Shown: in pieces, positions 1-10,692 of the stretch
Position numbering within the stretch: the first letter of the stretch is position 1
Layout: every line of letters starts with the position of its first letter
Source of the DNA: Archilochus colubris
Taxonomy: Eukaryota; Chordata; Aves; Apodiformes; Trochilidae
Assembly (NCBI GenBank): GCA_023079485.1
Contig: CM041084.1
Coordinates: forward strand, 12,584,609-12,648,608
Length of the DNA: 64,000 nt
Direction of reading: 5' to 3'
Notes under the pieces: model-generated
Seen by the model: the letters and a program-made list of their open reading frames with translations, nothing else
What the model was told of the DNA's origin: nothing
Databases searched by the model: none
Made by a program: the position numbers and the translations under genes

Positions 1-360
1 ATTAAGATGTTATCACCGTCCGCAGGCCCTGGCCTCTGGCTGGAGTGGCTCCTGCTGATCTGGGTTCTCCGCTTTTCCGATCCTCCGCTGTGTCTGCCCC
101 ATCGCTGGAAACTGAAGTGCCGAGAGAAGGGGGGGTCTAGAGGAAAACCTGCCTCTGCTCCTTTTCTCCTGGGGGGTTTTATACAGGAAAAAAAAGAGGG
201 GTCTCTTTTTTGCATAAGTCACTGGTACACACAGACTTCCCAGAGATGAGTCATCCTTATCTTTCAGTCTTTTTGATGTCCTGCTAATTTCATTGTCTGT
301 CTACCATGCACCAGGAGACGACCTGATAAGCATTCTTATCTTTTAGGTGTCTGTCCGGCA
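1..360 (-). mobile_element. GC-rich patch, possible truncated LTR
   Basis: This patch is clearly richer in G and C than the DNA after it. Read on the minus strand it has a TATA-like box (TATAAAA, complement of about 178-184). Upstream of the box lies an AT-rich segment with several GATA-type motifs, and downstream a GC-rich segment, which is the layout of a retroviral LTR U3-R region. The window edge cuts it, so neither LTR end nor a target duplication can be seen. The short open frames on both strands here have no recognisable domain. It could equally be a promoter or exon of an unrecognised gene just outside the window. The family is unknown. Confidence 0.3.
325..340. promoter_or_regulatory. 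Palindromic GATA-factor motif
   Basis: GATAAG and CTTATC face each other across a 4-base spacer, giving an inverted pair of WGATAR-type sites. A further TTATC lies about 70 bases upstream. Paired GATA sites occur in vertebrate enhancers and in some LTR U3 regions. Nothing here shows that the site is used. Confidence 0.2.
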
Positions 361-562
361 TATGGTGAGGTAAAGATATGTTAATTGACAGCATGTTGCA
401 AAAGAGCTGGAAGAGAAAAAAAAATTGCAAGATACATATTTTGTATTTTTAAAGTGTTTGCATCATATGGGCTACCTTCATCTAATAGGTAACAGGAAGA
501 CAGAAGACATTTCTTGGAATTAATCAACATCTTGAATACATACATGCTTGAATACATTCATC

Positions 563-2250
563 TAACAGAATCATAGAATGCCAAGTTGGAAATTACCTCA
601 ACCAAATTAGGAATACAGTTTAGGTGGGATGGCCCAGAACCTTGTCAAGCTGAGTCATAAGTGTCCAGTGTTGGGGAATCTACCGCTATCCTTTGGAGAT
701 TATTTTACTGTCCATTGGTTCTCACACTGAAAAATTTTCTTCTGATGTCCAATCAGGATCTCCCCAGGAGTAAATTGACCCCTTGCCTTATTCCATGTGA
801 CCCCTTGTAAAAAGGGAGTCTTGATCTTCTTGATAGCCACCCTTTATAATACGGCAATAAGATCTCCTTTAAGCTTTCATTTCTGAAAACTGAAACAAAG
901 CAGTTCTCTCAGCCTTTCCTCATACAGCAGGCTTCCTAGTCCTCTGGGGATTTTCCTGGCCTTTCTGTAGACCATCTCAAACCTGTCCACATCTATCAGG
1001 GACCAGAAATGAACACCGTATTATTCCAGGTGTGCCTGACAAGTGTTCAGCAGAGTGAAACAGGCTGGTGATACCCTCTTTGATGCCATTCAGAATCCTG
1101 ATAGCTTTCTTTGCCACTGCATCACTCTGTTCACTGATATTGAGCTCACTGTCCACCAGGACCCCTAGGTCCCTTTCCAAAGAGCTGCTTTCTGGCCAGG
1201 TGGATCCCAGTGTGAGCTGCATGCAATCCTGGGCTGTCTTTTCCCAGGTGCAAGACCTTACACTTATCCACACTGAACTTCATAAGGTGCCTTTTAGTAT
1301 CTACTTCCCCATTCAGCATGGTGCTGTCTCCAAAATTTATCTGGGTATGCTTGATACCATATATAGGCTGAGGGGCCTATAATTATCTCGGTCCTCCTTT
1401 AAACCCTTCTTGTAGATGGGGGTGACACTAGCCTTTTCCCAGGCATCTGGGAGTTCCTCTGGCTTCCACAGCTTCTTGAAGATTATGGAGACTGGTCACA
1501 CAATATCAGCCAGTTCTCTTAACAGCTTTGGTTGATTTGTATGGGTCAAGTTCCTGTAATAATTCACACACCAATTTTTCCTTCACTGACCATGGGTCAG
1601 TGTTTGTATAGATCCTGGATTTGTGATCACACAGCCTGGGGCCCAACAGTGCTGGTAAAGATGGAGATGAAGGAAATGCTCAGGAGTGCTGCTAGTTCAC
1701 TTTTCATGTTTAACAGTGGGACAACGTTCTCCTTCTGAGTCTACATATAGTTTACATATCTGAAGAACCTTTTCTTGTATTTTTGACATCTCTGTTGAAT
1801 TTCAGCTCAATCTGATCTTTTGCTTTTCCAACTGCATCACTGCGTGGCCTGTAATGTCCTGGTAATTATAAATGGGTGTTATTCCACTTCTCTGTGTATG
1901 GCACTTTTTCTTTTGGTTTTGAGCAAACCCAGAATTTTGAGGTTAAGCCAAGGGGATCTCTTCCTCTTTCTACTTCCCTTGCATTTAAAGGAGAATAATT
2001 TGATTTGTATTTCCAGGAATTCAAGTGAAAAAGAAGGCAAAAACCTCCCAATAAAGCCAAAGTGGAATGATTTGTGTTCTGAAAACATCAAGTGGCTGGG
2101 ATTTTTAGATATAAAGACACTTGTTCCTTGCACATCACCAGTGTGGTCCCCTAAGGCTGCATGGTCAAAGAGAATCACTCCTGTAAGCTATCTGAAGTTG
2201 GGCAATAAGTTGCAGTCTCCCATGTACTCCCTAACCCTTGCACGTTCCTC
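563..2250 (-). mobile_element. CR1 LINE, 3' half, minus strand
   Basis: The right-to-left reading ends at about 563 with the CR1 tail (complement of CATAGAAT-type octamers). Before that come the usual CR1 3' UTR blocks. The complement of about 977-1273 has an open stretch matching the CR1 ORF2 C-terminus, with the family motif ERDLGVLVDSELN near its middle. The match continues through 1400-1860 as CR1 reverse-transcriptase DNA with many stops and indels. From about 1860 to 2250 it is weaker. CR1 is the dominant non-LTR retrotransposon of birds and encodes an endonuclease/RT protein that copies its own RNA into the genome. This copy is 5'-truncated and dead. The start at 563 is reliable; the 2250 end is a guess. 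Confidence 0.85.
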
Positions 2251-2539
2251 AAACAGACTCAGTTTCATGCTTGTCTTTGACATCCAAAAGGATAAAATTC
2301 TCATCTCACTCACTCCTTTTAGAAGGGAGGAAAATGAAGGAATGAGGAAGGAAAACAGTGGCTGAGGCACAAAGTTCTGACAGGGAGACTGACTCAAGTT
2401 TTGCATCAAAACACTCTTCATTTTGGAGGAGGGGTCAACAGCTACAAAAAGAGGTGCCAGGATCAGTCTCAGTGCTCTAAGCTGCCTGCAGATGTGCTCT
2501 CAGATCTGCTACCTCCATGTAGCTGGAAGGTGTTTTTGG
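2251..2539. other. Between two CR1 pieces, nothing assigned
   Basis: This may be a further, badly decayed part of the minus-strand CR1 or unique DNA. I cannot tell which. No gene signals were seen. Confidence 0.4.
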
Positions 2540-2628
2540 ACACTTGGCACTGTTACGTTAACAGTTGGACTTTATGATCTTAAAGGCCTTTTCCAACCAG
2601 AACAATTCTATGATTCTGTGATTCTTCT
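2540..2628 (+). mobile_element. CR1 3' end, plus strand
   Basis: This is the last part of a CR1 3' UTR: the GTTGGACTT...GATCTTAAAGG...TTCCAACC block followed by the tail ATTCTATGATTCTGTGATTC. The tail octamers mark the 3' end of CR1, so orientation is certain. Only about 90 bases are kept, typical of the severe 5' truncation of CR1. It faces the minus-strand copy at 563-2250. Confidence 0.85.
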
Positions 2629-4235
2629 GGCTAAATGTGCATTTCTTTGTCTCAAGTTTTTTTTAAATTTATTTTATTTTTTTTAATTTATAAAACGAAT
2701 CCAGTGTTTCTTTTCTTTACAGGTCATGTGGTAGAGCATCCCAAATGTCTGAAAAGCCCCATTGGGCTCCTGGGCCTATTAGCTCAGCAGTTTCCCAGTG
2801 AGTTACTATTCCTATTGCCCTTTCTTCACCAGAGACATCCTGGAAGGCAGCCTTGCCTACTTTACTCAGCCATATATCTTGAGTAGTCTTGTGTACTCCC
2901 TCTTTTCCAACTGCAATGTGACAAATAGCTTAATTTTGTCCTTCCTAAAGTCAGTCTTCAACAGTTTCTATCACAAGTTACCAGTGGTAGGAAGAAAATA
3001 TCCAAACAACTTGAAGTGAGAGCATGGAAAAGAGGTTTGTCATATGAAACTGTCTTGTGAAAAACTTTAAAATAAAAACAGCGATAACAGTAAAGGCACT
3101 ATGTTTTCAGCTTCTGTTCTTGCCACTTTACTGATTTTTCTATCTTTTCCTATATGCTTTTTTTTTTTTTTTTTTTTTGGAGCCTTATCTGATTGTTTTA
3201 ACCTACTCACCCTCTTTTATGGACTACAGAAAAATCCAGCTGAAAGATATCCTAATTAGCACTGTAGTGAAAAAAAATGATCTAACAAGTGCCAAGTATA
3301 CCTTAGGATGGTTTAATAATTGATACAAAACTATCATCAGATCTCATACTCATTGTTTTCTCCTGTTCTAAGGATTTACACTTCAGATATTTTTGTTTTC
3401 ATAACAAGCTTTATAAACCCTTTGGGGGCAAATTTTGTCTTTAGCTTTCACCAATACAAATTGTGATGCCTTGCATCCACTCTAAGAATCAAGCTTCAAA
3501 TAAGTCAGAAAATAAGATAGATAATTTTTCTGAATGCCATAAAATGAGAAAGCACTTCTTTAGCAGTCCTAGAGATTGGTAGTATACCTGTGTGCTCTGC
3601 ATGGCTTAACAGAAGAAAAATATGAAAACACTCAATGAAGAACTATCAAATAGTGGAATTCAATACCTTTTCTTACTGCATCATCACTGTGTACAGACCA
3701 ATACAATGTGTTTATTCATGCAGAAAACAGACTGTTCAAGAGTCCTCATTTTTTCTTTATGATGTTGGTTTTGGGTTGGGTTTTTTTCCTGTAAAGCTGT
3801 TATATGTAATTGTACAAATGAAAGAAATAGAGAAAAGCAGTTGCAGGCAATCTAGTAGCCATATTCAAATAGGTTAAGGAAGACCAAATAGCATCTTCAT
3901 GTATTATACAGAGGAGGTTTAGAATTTTTTAAGGTTGCTAAGATATTCTAAGATATTCAGACCCAGAATCATGACCAACCAATCAAAGACCTGACAAAAT
4001 CAGTAGGAACCTCTGGTCTGTAAATGGAAGGGCATATATTGAAGATCTTGCCTGAAGATCCTCCTTTTCTTACTGAAAATAAGACAGAATAACACCTGCA
4101 AGTGTTGGATGCCTGGGGTGTCTGGTACTGAATTACCTCTGCTTATTGACAGTATGATCTCATTTTGAAGGATCACTTGATGTCCACATGCTCTCACCTT
4201 TCTGGCTCAGGCACTTATATGTACTTCTCCACGTA
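2629..4235. other. Unique AT-rich DNA
   Basis: There is a T-rich run at about 2656-2690, a poly-T tract at 3158-3178, and a perfect tandem 10-bp repeat (TAAGATATTC twice, 3939-3958). A pyrimidine tract ending in CAG at about 2722 resembles a splice acceptor but has no good donor after it. Open frames at 2635-3019 have no recognised domain. No gene seen. Confidence 0.6.
3158..3178. repeat. Poly-T tract
   Basis: An uninterrupted run of T. No SINE body is attached on either side, so it is simple sequence and not a retroposon tail that I can identify. Confidence 0.9.
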
Positions 4236-4345
4236 CGTTCTCACTGAATCCTGAAAGTTACACTGCACAACCAAAAAACTGACTCCTGTTACAATTACTG
4301 ATGAGAAAAGATGTTATCTTTGCCAAGACAACTGGCAAGGTTATT
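4236..4345 (-). repeat. Possible MIR/L2-like remnant
   Basis: The order of short matches resembles the complement of the conserved MIR/L2 3' region: CTGAATCCTGA, then a gap, then ACTGATGAGAAAA, then TTGCCAAGACAAC. In the consensus these correspond to 'aatcctcac', 'acagatgaggaaac' and 'ttgcccaaggtcac'. The match is short and decayed and could be chance. Confidence 0.35.
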
Positions 4346-5855
4346 TACTTTCACTTTTATAGTGTCCAAAATGAAATAGTAATAATGGTTTACAAGAAAA
4401 TAGGCACTTTATTGTCCCATTAAAGAAACAGCAAGAGGACCAAAGAAATCTCGTAAGTTGAAACTTAATTAAATTTTATTGCTTCATTCATAAGCTGCTG
4501 AAGGATGCATTAATCTGTCAGTACACTTCTTTAGCAACCAACCATGGCAACTTGCAGTGTGCTGGTGTGTCTGCAGTAGCAGAAGTGAGCTGTTTAGTGG
4601 GATGCATGCTGAGGAGGGGAAAAAAAAAATGGATTCATCTTCAATAGTAAGTGGATTCTGTTACACTTCATTCTTTCATTATTTAAATTATGATCTTCCC
4701 CTTTATATGGTGTAACAGCAAGAGTTAAAGTGAATTACTTCCAACCTGACACCAATTTAGTGCTTGTTCTTTGTCATATGATGTGACTGTAGACAGCTCA
4801 GCTAATGTCACACACATGATATGAATGGAATAACCCTGCAAAAATTATACCTGTTTTATAGTTATGTCATATTTTTCTTTTTCCATAATACTTTGTTGTA
4901 GTCACAAACAAACTGTCAAAAAATTTTTATCTGAATTTTTTCTTTCATGAAACCTTTGCTTGCATGGTCTATAACTTGGAAAAAAATTCTGAAAATTGAA
5001 AGCTAAGATATACTGATAGAGGTGCAAACAACTTTTTTGTAATTGAATCATTTCTGGGGCTACTGTTTTCTTGGGTTTTTTTTCTTTGCTTATGGATTTT
5101 GTTTTTCTTTTAGTTTCAATAAAAAGGCAAGCATTTCTTCAGAAAAAAAAAGTCAGTTCCTTTCCACTGAGGCAAGCTAAATATGAGCTGCCTGCCTCTG
5201 AAGTGCAGCTCTAAGTGATGTCTGTGTGGTTTCAAGTATTTTGTATCAGCTCTTATATTCATCTGTTGCATATCAGCATTTTTCAGAGAAGCTAGTTTAA
5301 ATATGTTTAAATACAAGTTTAAATACACAAATCAGAATTTCTAGATTATCTTAAGTGCCATAGCAGGGAAAACTTTAGAAGCAGTTGGGACGAACAGTTG
5401 GAAACGATGGGAATGTTGGGACAAGTTTACTTAAATTAAAAAAGAGCAAATTTTATAGAACTAGAAGACTTACTAAAAATGAAGAAAGCTTTCCCCAGCC
5501 CTTTTTCCATCCAGCTCAGCTGGTGCAGTCTGTTTCCAGATATTGCAGTGATATAGTGTAAACATTCAGAGCAGTGTATCCTTTTTCAGGTATGAAGTTG
5601 TGAGAGGTTGCAAGCCCAGCCCTATGACAAAGGGGAGATGTTTCAGGAATGTTTGTGCTGCTCATTCCAGCTTTGCAAGTAGATCCTATCAGAAAACAGA
5701 GGACAGGATTTACCATGCTACGTAAGGGGCAAGGAATCTGGAAGGGTTTACCATGGCTGAAACTCAAATTCTAAACAGAGGGCTCACATTTCAGGACATG
5801 TTACTGATTTCTGCAGCCTGTCAGCACAATTCTTAGTCTTAATTTGGGCAGGCAA

Positions 5856-5889
5856 ATATATATATATGTATATATATATTTTTTTTTTT
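5856..5889. repeat. (TA)n microsatellite with T run
   Basis: TA dinucleotides, broken once by TG, run to about 5879 and then into a T tract. Such tracts are typically length-variable. Confidence 0.9.
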
Positions 5890-7575
5890 AGCAATTAACA
5901 AACCAAGCAAATGGAATACTTAGCTGTCAGCAAAACACAAAGAATGACAGGGAATGAAACAAAAATTTTCTGGACATCCATTGCACATGTAAACACATGT
6001 ATACACATCATAAACTAGTAACTTTGCCTAAAGTTTTCTTTTATGTTGTTCATCCATCCTGCTGCTATGCTATAGCATAGTTTTGCAGTTCACTTGAAGA
6101 AGCTAATATATCAGATATATATTTCTATGTATATTATATTTGGCAAAAGATGGATAGGGTGAAAAAGAGCAAAAGGAATCATCCAGCAGAAAGAGAGAGG
6201 AGGTCAGCATGTGACTGTGGCTGTTGCTACCTATTAGAGTGAGTGTAAGCTTCCCCTGGGTCACAGGGCAGAGGGGACACAGCCTGGGGAGTGCCACTAG
6301 CCTGACCTGGCCTTAGCCAAATCCGGGCTGTTTCAGGGCATGGACAGTGAAGGAAACCCAGGGGGCCCTGAGTGGAGGTTGTCTATTAGTCTGCTGCAAA
6401 GAGGACAAAGAAGCAAAAATTAAATCCTGATTCACTCACCATGATGACGTTCAGAGGGGTGTTATACTCAAGGCTGCAACATGCTGCACACTGGTTGCCA
6501 TCTTTCCCTGAGGCCTGAGCTTCTCTTCCCTTTGATTTAAGTGATCTTTGTTCTAGGAAACTGCTTTTTATTACTATAGATGTTATAATTTCAATATATA
6601 TCTTATGAAGGACTTGTATAGAGGAGAAAGCACTAGTTGTATGATAAGAATGTTGGCTCCAGGTCTACTAGTACAGTATACTTTTATTTTATTCAGCCTA
6701 ATAAAAACAGTGACATTTTTCCAGGATCTTGCAGAGCAGGACTGGACTCTGCTCATCAAAGCCTATGTTTCTTGCATATTAAAATGATAATTTTCCCATT
6801 TGATCAGAGGTGGTGATAGGAAATTGTTAAACAAAAGCAGCTACCACAAATAATAGAACAAATTAATGCTTCCATGTGGCACCATATTCTTCTTAAAAGT
6901 TAATGTTATCTCATGAAGCTGAAATTCTTGTAACAAAAAGTAAATATGGAACTTCATGCAGCTGATAAAACTTGATTGTGGAAATGTGTCTTTTATGAGT
7001 TTTTCCTCATTATACTTTTTAAGTCCTACACTAGAACAAGGCATGTATTATGTTGCATGAAGAATCAGGATACATAACATCATTATTTTCTAAATGCATC
7101 CCATGGATATGGCAAGACAGATGGCTCTACCCTGTCACTTCAGGGATTCAGAGATATGTACAACATTTAGATGGTTTTGTGCTCACTTTTCTTCAATATA
7201 TATGTAAGATTCTTTATTGATGCAATGGTAGATCACAGCAATGGCCATTCATTTTTGTCTGATAAGCCTGTGATTTATTGCGAAGAATCAAATATTTATT
7301 AATCATTTGAGCTCAGGATATGAAATAATTTTTCAAGTTGTCCAGCTGAGCCCGTCTGGTTAGATTTTTCCATCAGTTGTAAGGCATGGTATAAACTTGG
7401 CCCTCGATGTCCATCTGTCTTATGAAAGAGTTTTAATCTCAACCTCTGCATTCAACGCTTAGACAGTGAGTTATGAATTTTCATTCTCCTCGCTGGACAA
7501 GCCCTTCACAAGTTAACTTCTGATATCAGAAGTAAGATCAAGCAGAGTCTTCTTAGTTTTATAAAAAGTCTGTAA

Positions 7576-7614
7576 TTAAAAAAAAAAAAAAAATTAAAAA
7601 AAAAATTAAAAAAA
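7576..7614. repeat. A-rich low-complexity block
   Basis: Three runs of A separated by TT. No retroposon body was found beside it. Confidence 0.9.
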
Positions 7615-10008
7615 TCCATGTATTTCTTCCTGAAATGGACCTCTTATCTTGTAAGGGATTCACTTGGATATCAAGCATGCTTGTGGTTTTTAACAGTATT
7701 TTCCTCTACATTTCAAAACTACCACTATTCCATACTGGAACTGAATTTGTATCTGCTGAGCAGGAGCCCTTGCAAGAAAACTCTTGCCATGAATTATTCC
7801 TACAGGACAAAATCAAATACCAATATCAGCCTAGTTTCTGAAGTTACAGTTCTAATGATAAGAAATACCATCAGTAATTAATTCAATGCCAGATAAATAT
7901 GATAGCTGTAAAACAAAATGGAAACAAAATAAATTTTTTGCTTTAAAGTGATTGAATTAAAAACCCAAGTATTTTCCTGAAGCAGATTTGCATCATGCTA
8001 CTACAAAGGCAGACACATTCCAGTGACAAGTCTTTGATAAAGCAATAAAATATAATTTCTGTAAAACTTTTGGAGTTCTAGACATGCTGTCATGGGAAAC
8101 CAAATGTTATTAACATAAATCAATGTGTCTAACTATGTTAAATATTACTTCAGTGTAGGCTTGGATTTCCTAAGCATTTCAACTATATTTTACAAGTATG
8201 CTGGCAGAATGACATTTATAATAAAATATTGTGTTTTGCTTTGAAAAATATATGATATTAGATAGAAAAATATCTTTCAAACATTGGGTTATTTATTTTC
8301 ATTTTTTTTCCCCACAGTTCTTTTGGTGTTTGTTTTGTGTTTTTTTTAAACAATGATCATTTGTCTGGTCCACCAGAAAACCATAATATAAAGCACTGTT
8401 TAAAATTAAAATTTTAAAATTAAATAACCACTTATAGATCAAATTATAGCAGATCAGAGGTAAAATATTCTACTTTTCACTTTGTACAACTTAGAATACC
8501 CATTTTTTATGGCACGGATTACTAACTGATTTATTTTTCATTAATTCCATTGCGTGACAAACTTTAACAAACTTTAAGAAAATGGATACACATTCAAACT
8601 AATTTTTTTCACCTATGGAAAGCAAAATTTGCTTATCTTTTCTGATTCACATTTTCCAGCCTATATGTCATTCTATAGTCTGTGAGATTAGTAATCTCTT
8701 CATCATGTAAAACTTGAAGGCAACATAAAATACTGGACTGAAAATAAAACATCTGGAAAACTTGAGTCATATTTCAAGACTTTTAAATTTGAAGAGGCAC
8801 AAATTCTGATCTGCTTTTCAATCTAAATAATAACACAACAACAACAATAATTATGCTAATAGTATTTATAATCTAGATAATAATAGTAATGCTAAATATT
8901 TTCCTTAGTCATTTTTACTGTTGTGTTCTTTTTATCACTCACTGCTGCATAGGCTGATCTCATTCTATCAACTTTAAAATGGCTGCACTGATCTACATCA
9001 GCTACAGATCCTGTTTTCAAGAATATATGTTCTATTTGAATTATGAGCATCATTCAGCAAAGACAGTTATTAATGACTGTACCATCATCACCACTGAAAT
9101 AGAGTTGATAAGCACCATGCTATTCTTACAGAAAAGAGACTACAATATTTCCAGAGTTCCTGGCCTGTGTTAGCAAATTTCTCCAGTAACAGTGAGTTGA
9201 TTGTCAGCATTTTTAAGCAGCTCAGGCACAGTGCAGGAGCAGTCCATGAGTTCAGGAATTTCTTAGCTGAGTTCTGTCAGGAGTATGGAGCTCACCCAGT
9301 GAACCGGCAGGGATTTGCTGTCTTCCCTCTTTCTATCACTTACTGTTACACCCCAGCCAAGGGGATCCTTTCACCATCTTATCAGTAGTGTTTTCTAGTT
9401 CTGAAAGTAAGATTATTTTCCTGGACCAAACCAAAAAGCCTCTTTCCTAAATTTGAAGTTTGGCTTTGGTATCTTTTCATGTCACATTCTTGGCACATCC
9501 TGTCTGTGTGGCTCCATATTCAGGTAACTCACCCTCACTCTTCCTGTCTCTAAAACAAAAGCTTGGAAACATTTTAGCATACGAGTGTCCTTCTTCCCAA
9601 GCCCATTTCTCATAAAGTCTGCTTAACACAGGCATTGTCACACTCTAAAAATCTCCATCAGTAAAGAAGAGCTGACTTTCAGCTTCCTGTAAAGGCTGCC
9701 TCCTGACCATGTAGACAGAAGTAAATGCTCACAAACCTCTCTTTAAGTTTTTGATCCATGCATGAAAACAAGTAAGAAGTTTTTGAATCAGAAGTCAATA
9801 ATTAACTATTGTCTTAGCTTAGTGTTCATGTGTGGAACTGAAAGGCTCTGTCCGCATCTCAAGCAGCTGCAGTGTTTATGGAGGTTTACACTGGCTTGTA
9901 AGTCTGTCAAAGAGACAGCTATTTCTCATTTGTATCATTTGAATTATGGTTTGGGGTTTTGGCAAGATAATGGATTATCTGATTTGAAAGAATTATGGTG
10001 GGGTTTTT

Positions 10009-10050
10009 TTGGTTTGGTTTGGTTTGGTTTGGTTTGTTTGTTTGTTTTTT
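10009..10050. repeat. (GGTTT)n microsatellite
   Basis: About six GGTTT units followed by GTTT units. The open frames crossing it are translations of the repeat. Confidence 0.9.
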
Positions 10051-10625
10051 GGTGGTTTTCTTTTTTATATGAGTTTAAGAGATTTACCATGTAATTGTCT
10101 TTCCCAGAGTCAACTAGATTTTTGCCTGCATAGTGATTCTTCAATAGAGTTAAATGTTTCATTGTATGAGTAATTTGTATTCCAGGTAAACCTGGTTTAT
10201 TTTCCTGAACAGCTATGTAGCTGCACAAAATTTAACAGTGCACTTTTTCCTCTTTGTAGCTACAGCAATAATAATTTTTATAGATGCTCTGATAGCATTA
10301 TAACAACTCATATACTAACAAAAAAGAAAACTTGATAGTATGAAAAACTATTTACAGATAACATGCTTGCAATATATGCAAGACCCTCTAGAGGAAAAAA
10401 ACCCCAAACAACAAACCACTCTTTTTTTAAGTTTCCAATGTGTGCAGATAGAAAAAGAAAAAAAAATGTGATTTTTGCTATAATGAGACAATCTTGTAGC
10501 AATTATTACCTAGACTGCCTGTAAATCTGCACATTTCAAACTGTCAGTGCTCCTGAGTGTCCAAGGGAAAAAAAATTGTGAAAGCCAAAAAAAACCCAAT
10601 AGGCTGCTGGGACTGACAGTGCTCC

Positions 10626-10692
10626 AAGCAGGTGGTTGAATTAGATGCTTTCGGGAGGTGCCTTCCACCCTTAGTGGCTCGTGACTATGGCT
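10626..10692 (+). mobile_element. Decayed CR1 3' end
   Basis: The sequence runs AGCAGGTGGTTGAATTAGATG, then a block like GGGAGGTGCCTTCCACCC, then a decayed tail (GTGACTATG). This follows the CR1 3' UTR order, in which a GGTTGGACTAGATGA block precedes the GGTCCCTTCCAACC block and the octamer tail. Only the last ~65 bases are recognisable. Confidence 0.65.

Larger units (their letters stand above)
4346..10625. other. Unique AT-rich DNA with simple repeats
   Basis: No gene was recognised. The stretch has A/T homopolymers, a (TA)n block at 5856-5879, an A-rich block at 7576-7614 and a (GGTTT)n block near 10.0 kb. A GC-richer patch at about 6150-6480 and another at about 9170-9370 carry short open frames without a family match. 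Neither patch has CpG clusters or convincing paired splice sites. Confidence 0.55.

Noticed and set aside
1820..2365. 181-codon open frame, the longest in the window
   Set aside because: It lies largely antisense to the minus-strand CR1, so it is a by-product of repeat sequence. Its translation has no known domain.
3158..3178. Poly-T as the tail of an inverted SINE or processed pseudogene
   Set aside because: No SINE body or gene-like sequence adjoins it; the same holds for the tracts at 14,675 and 55,585.
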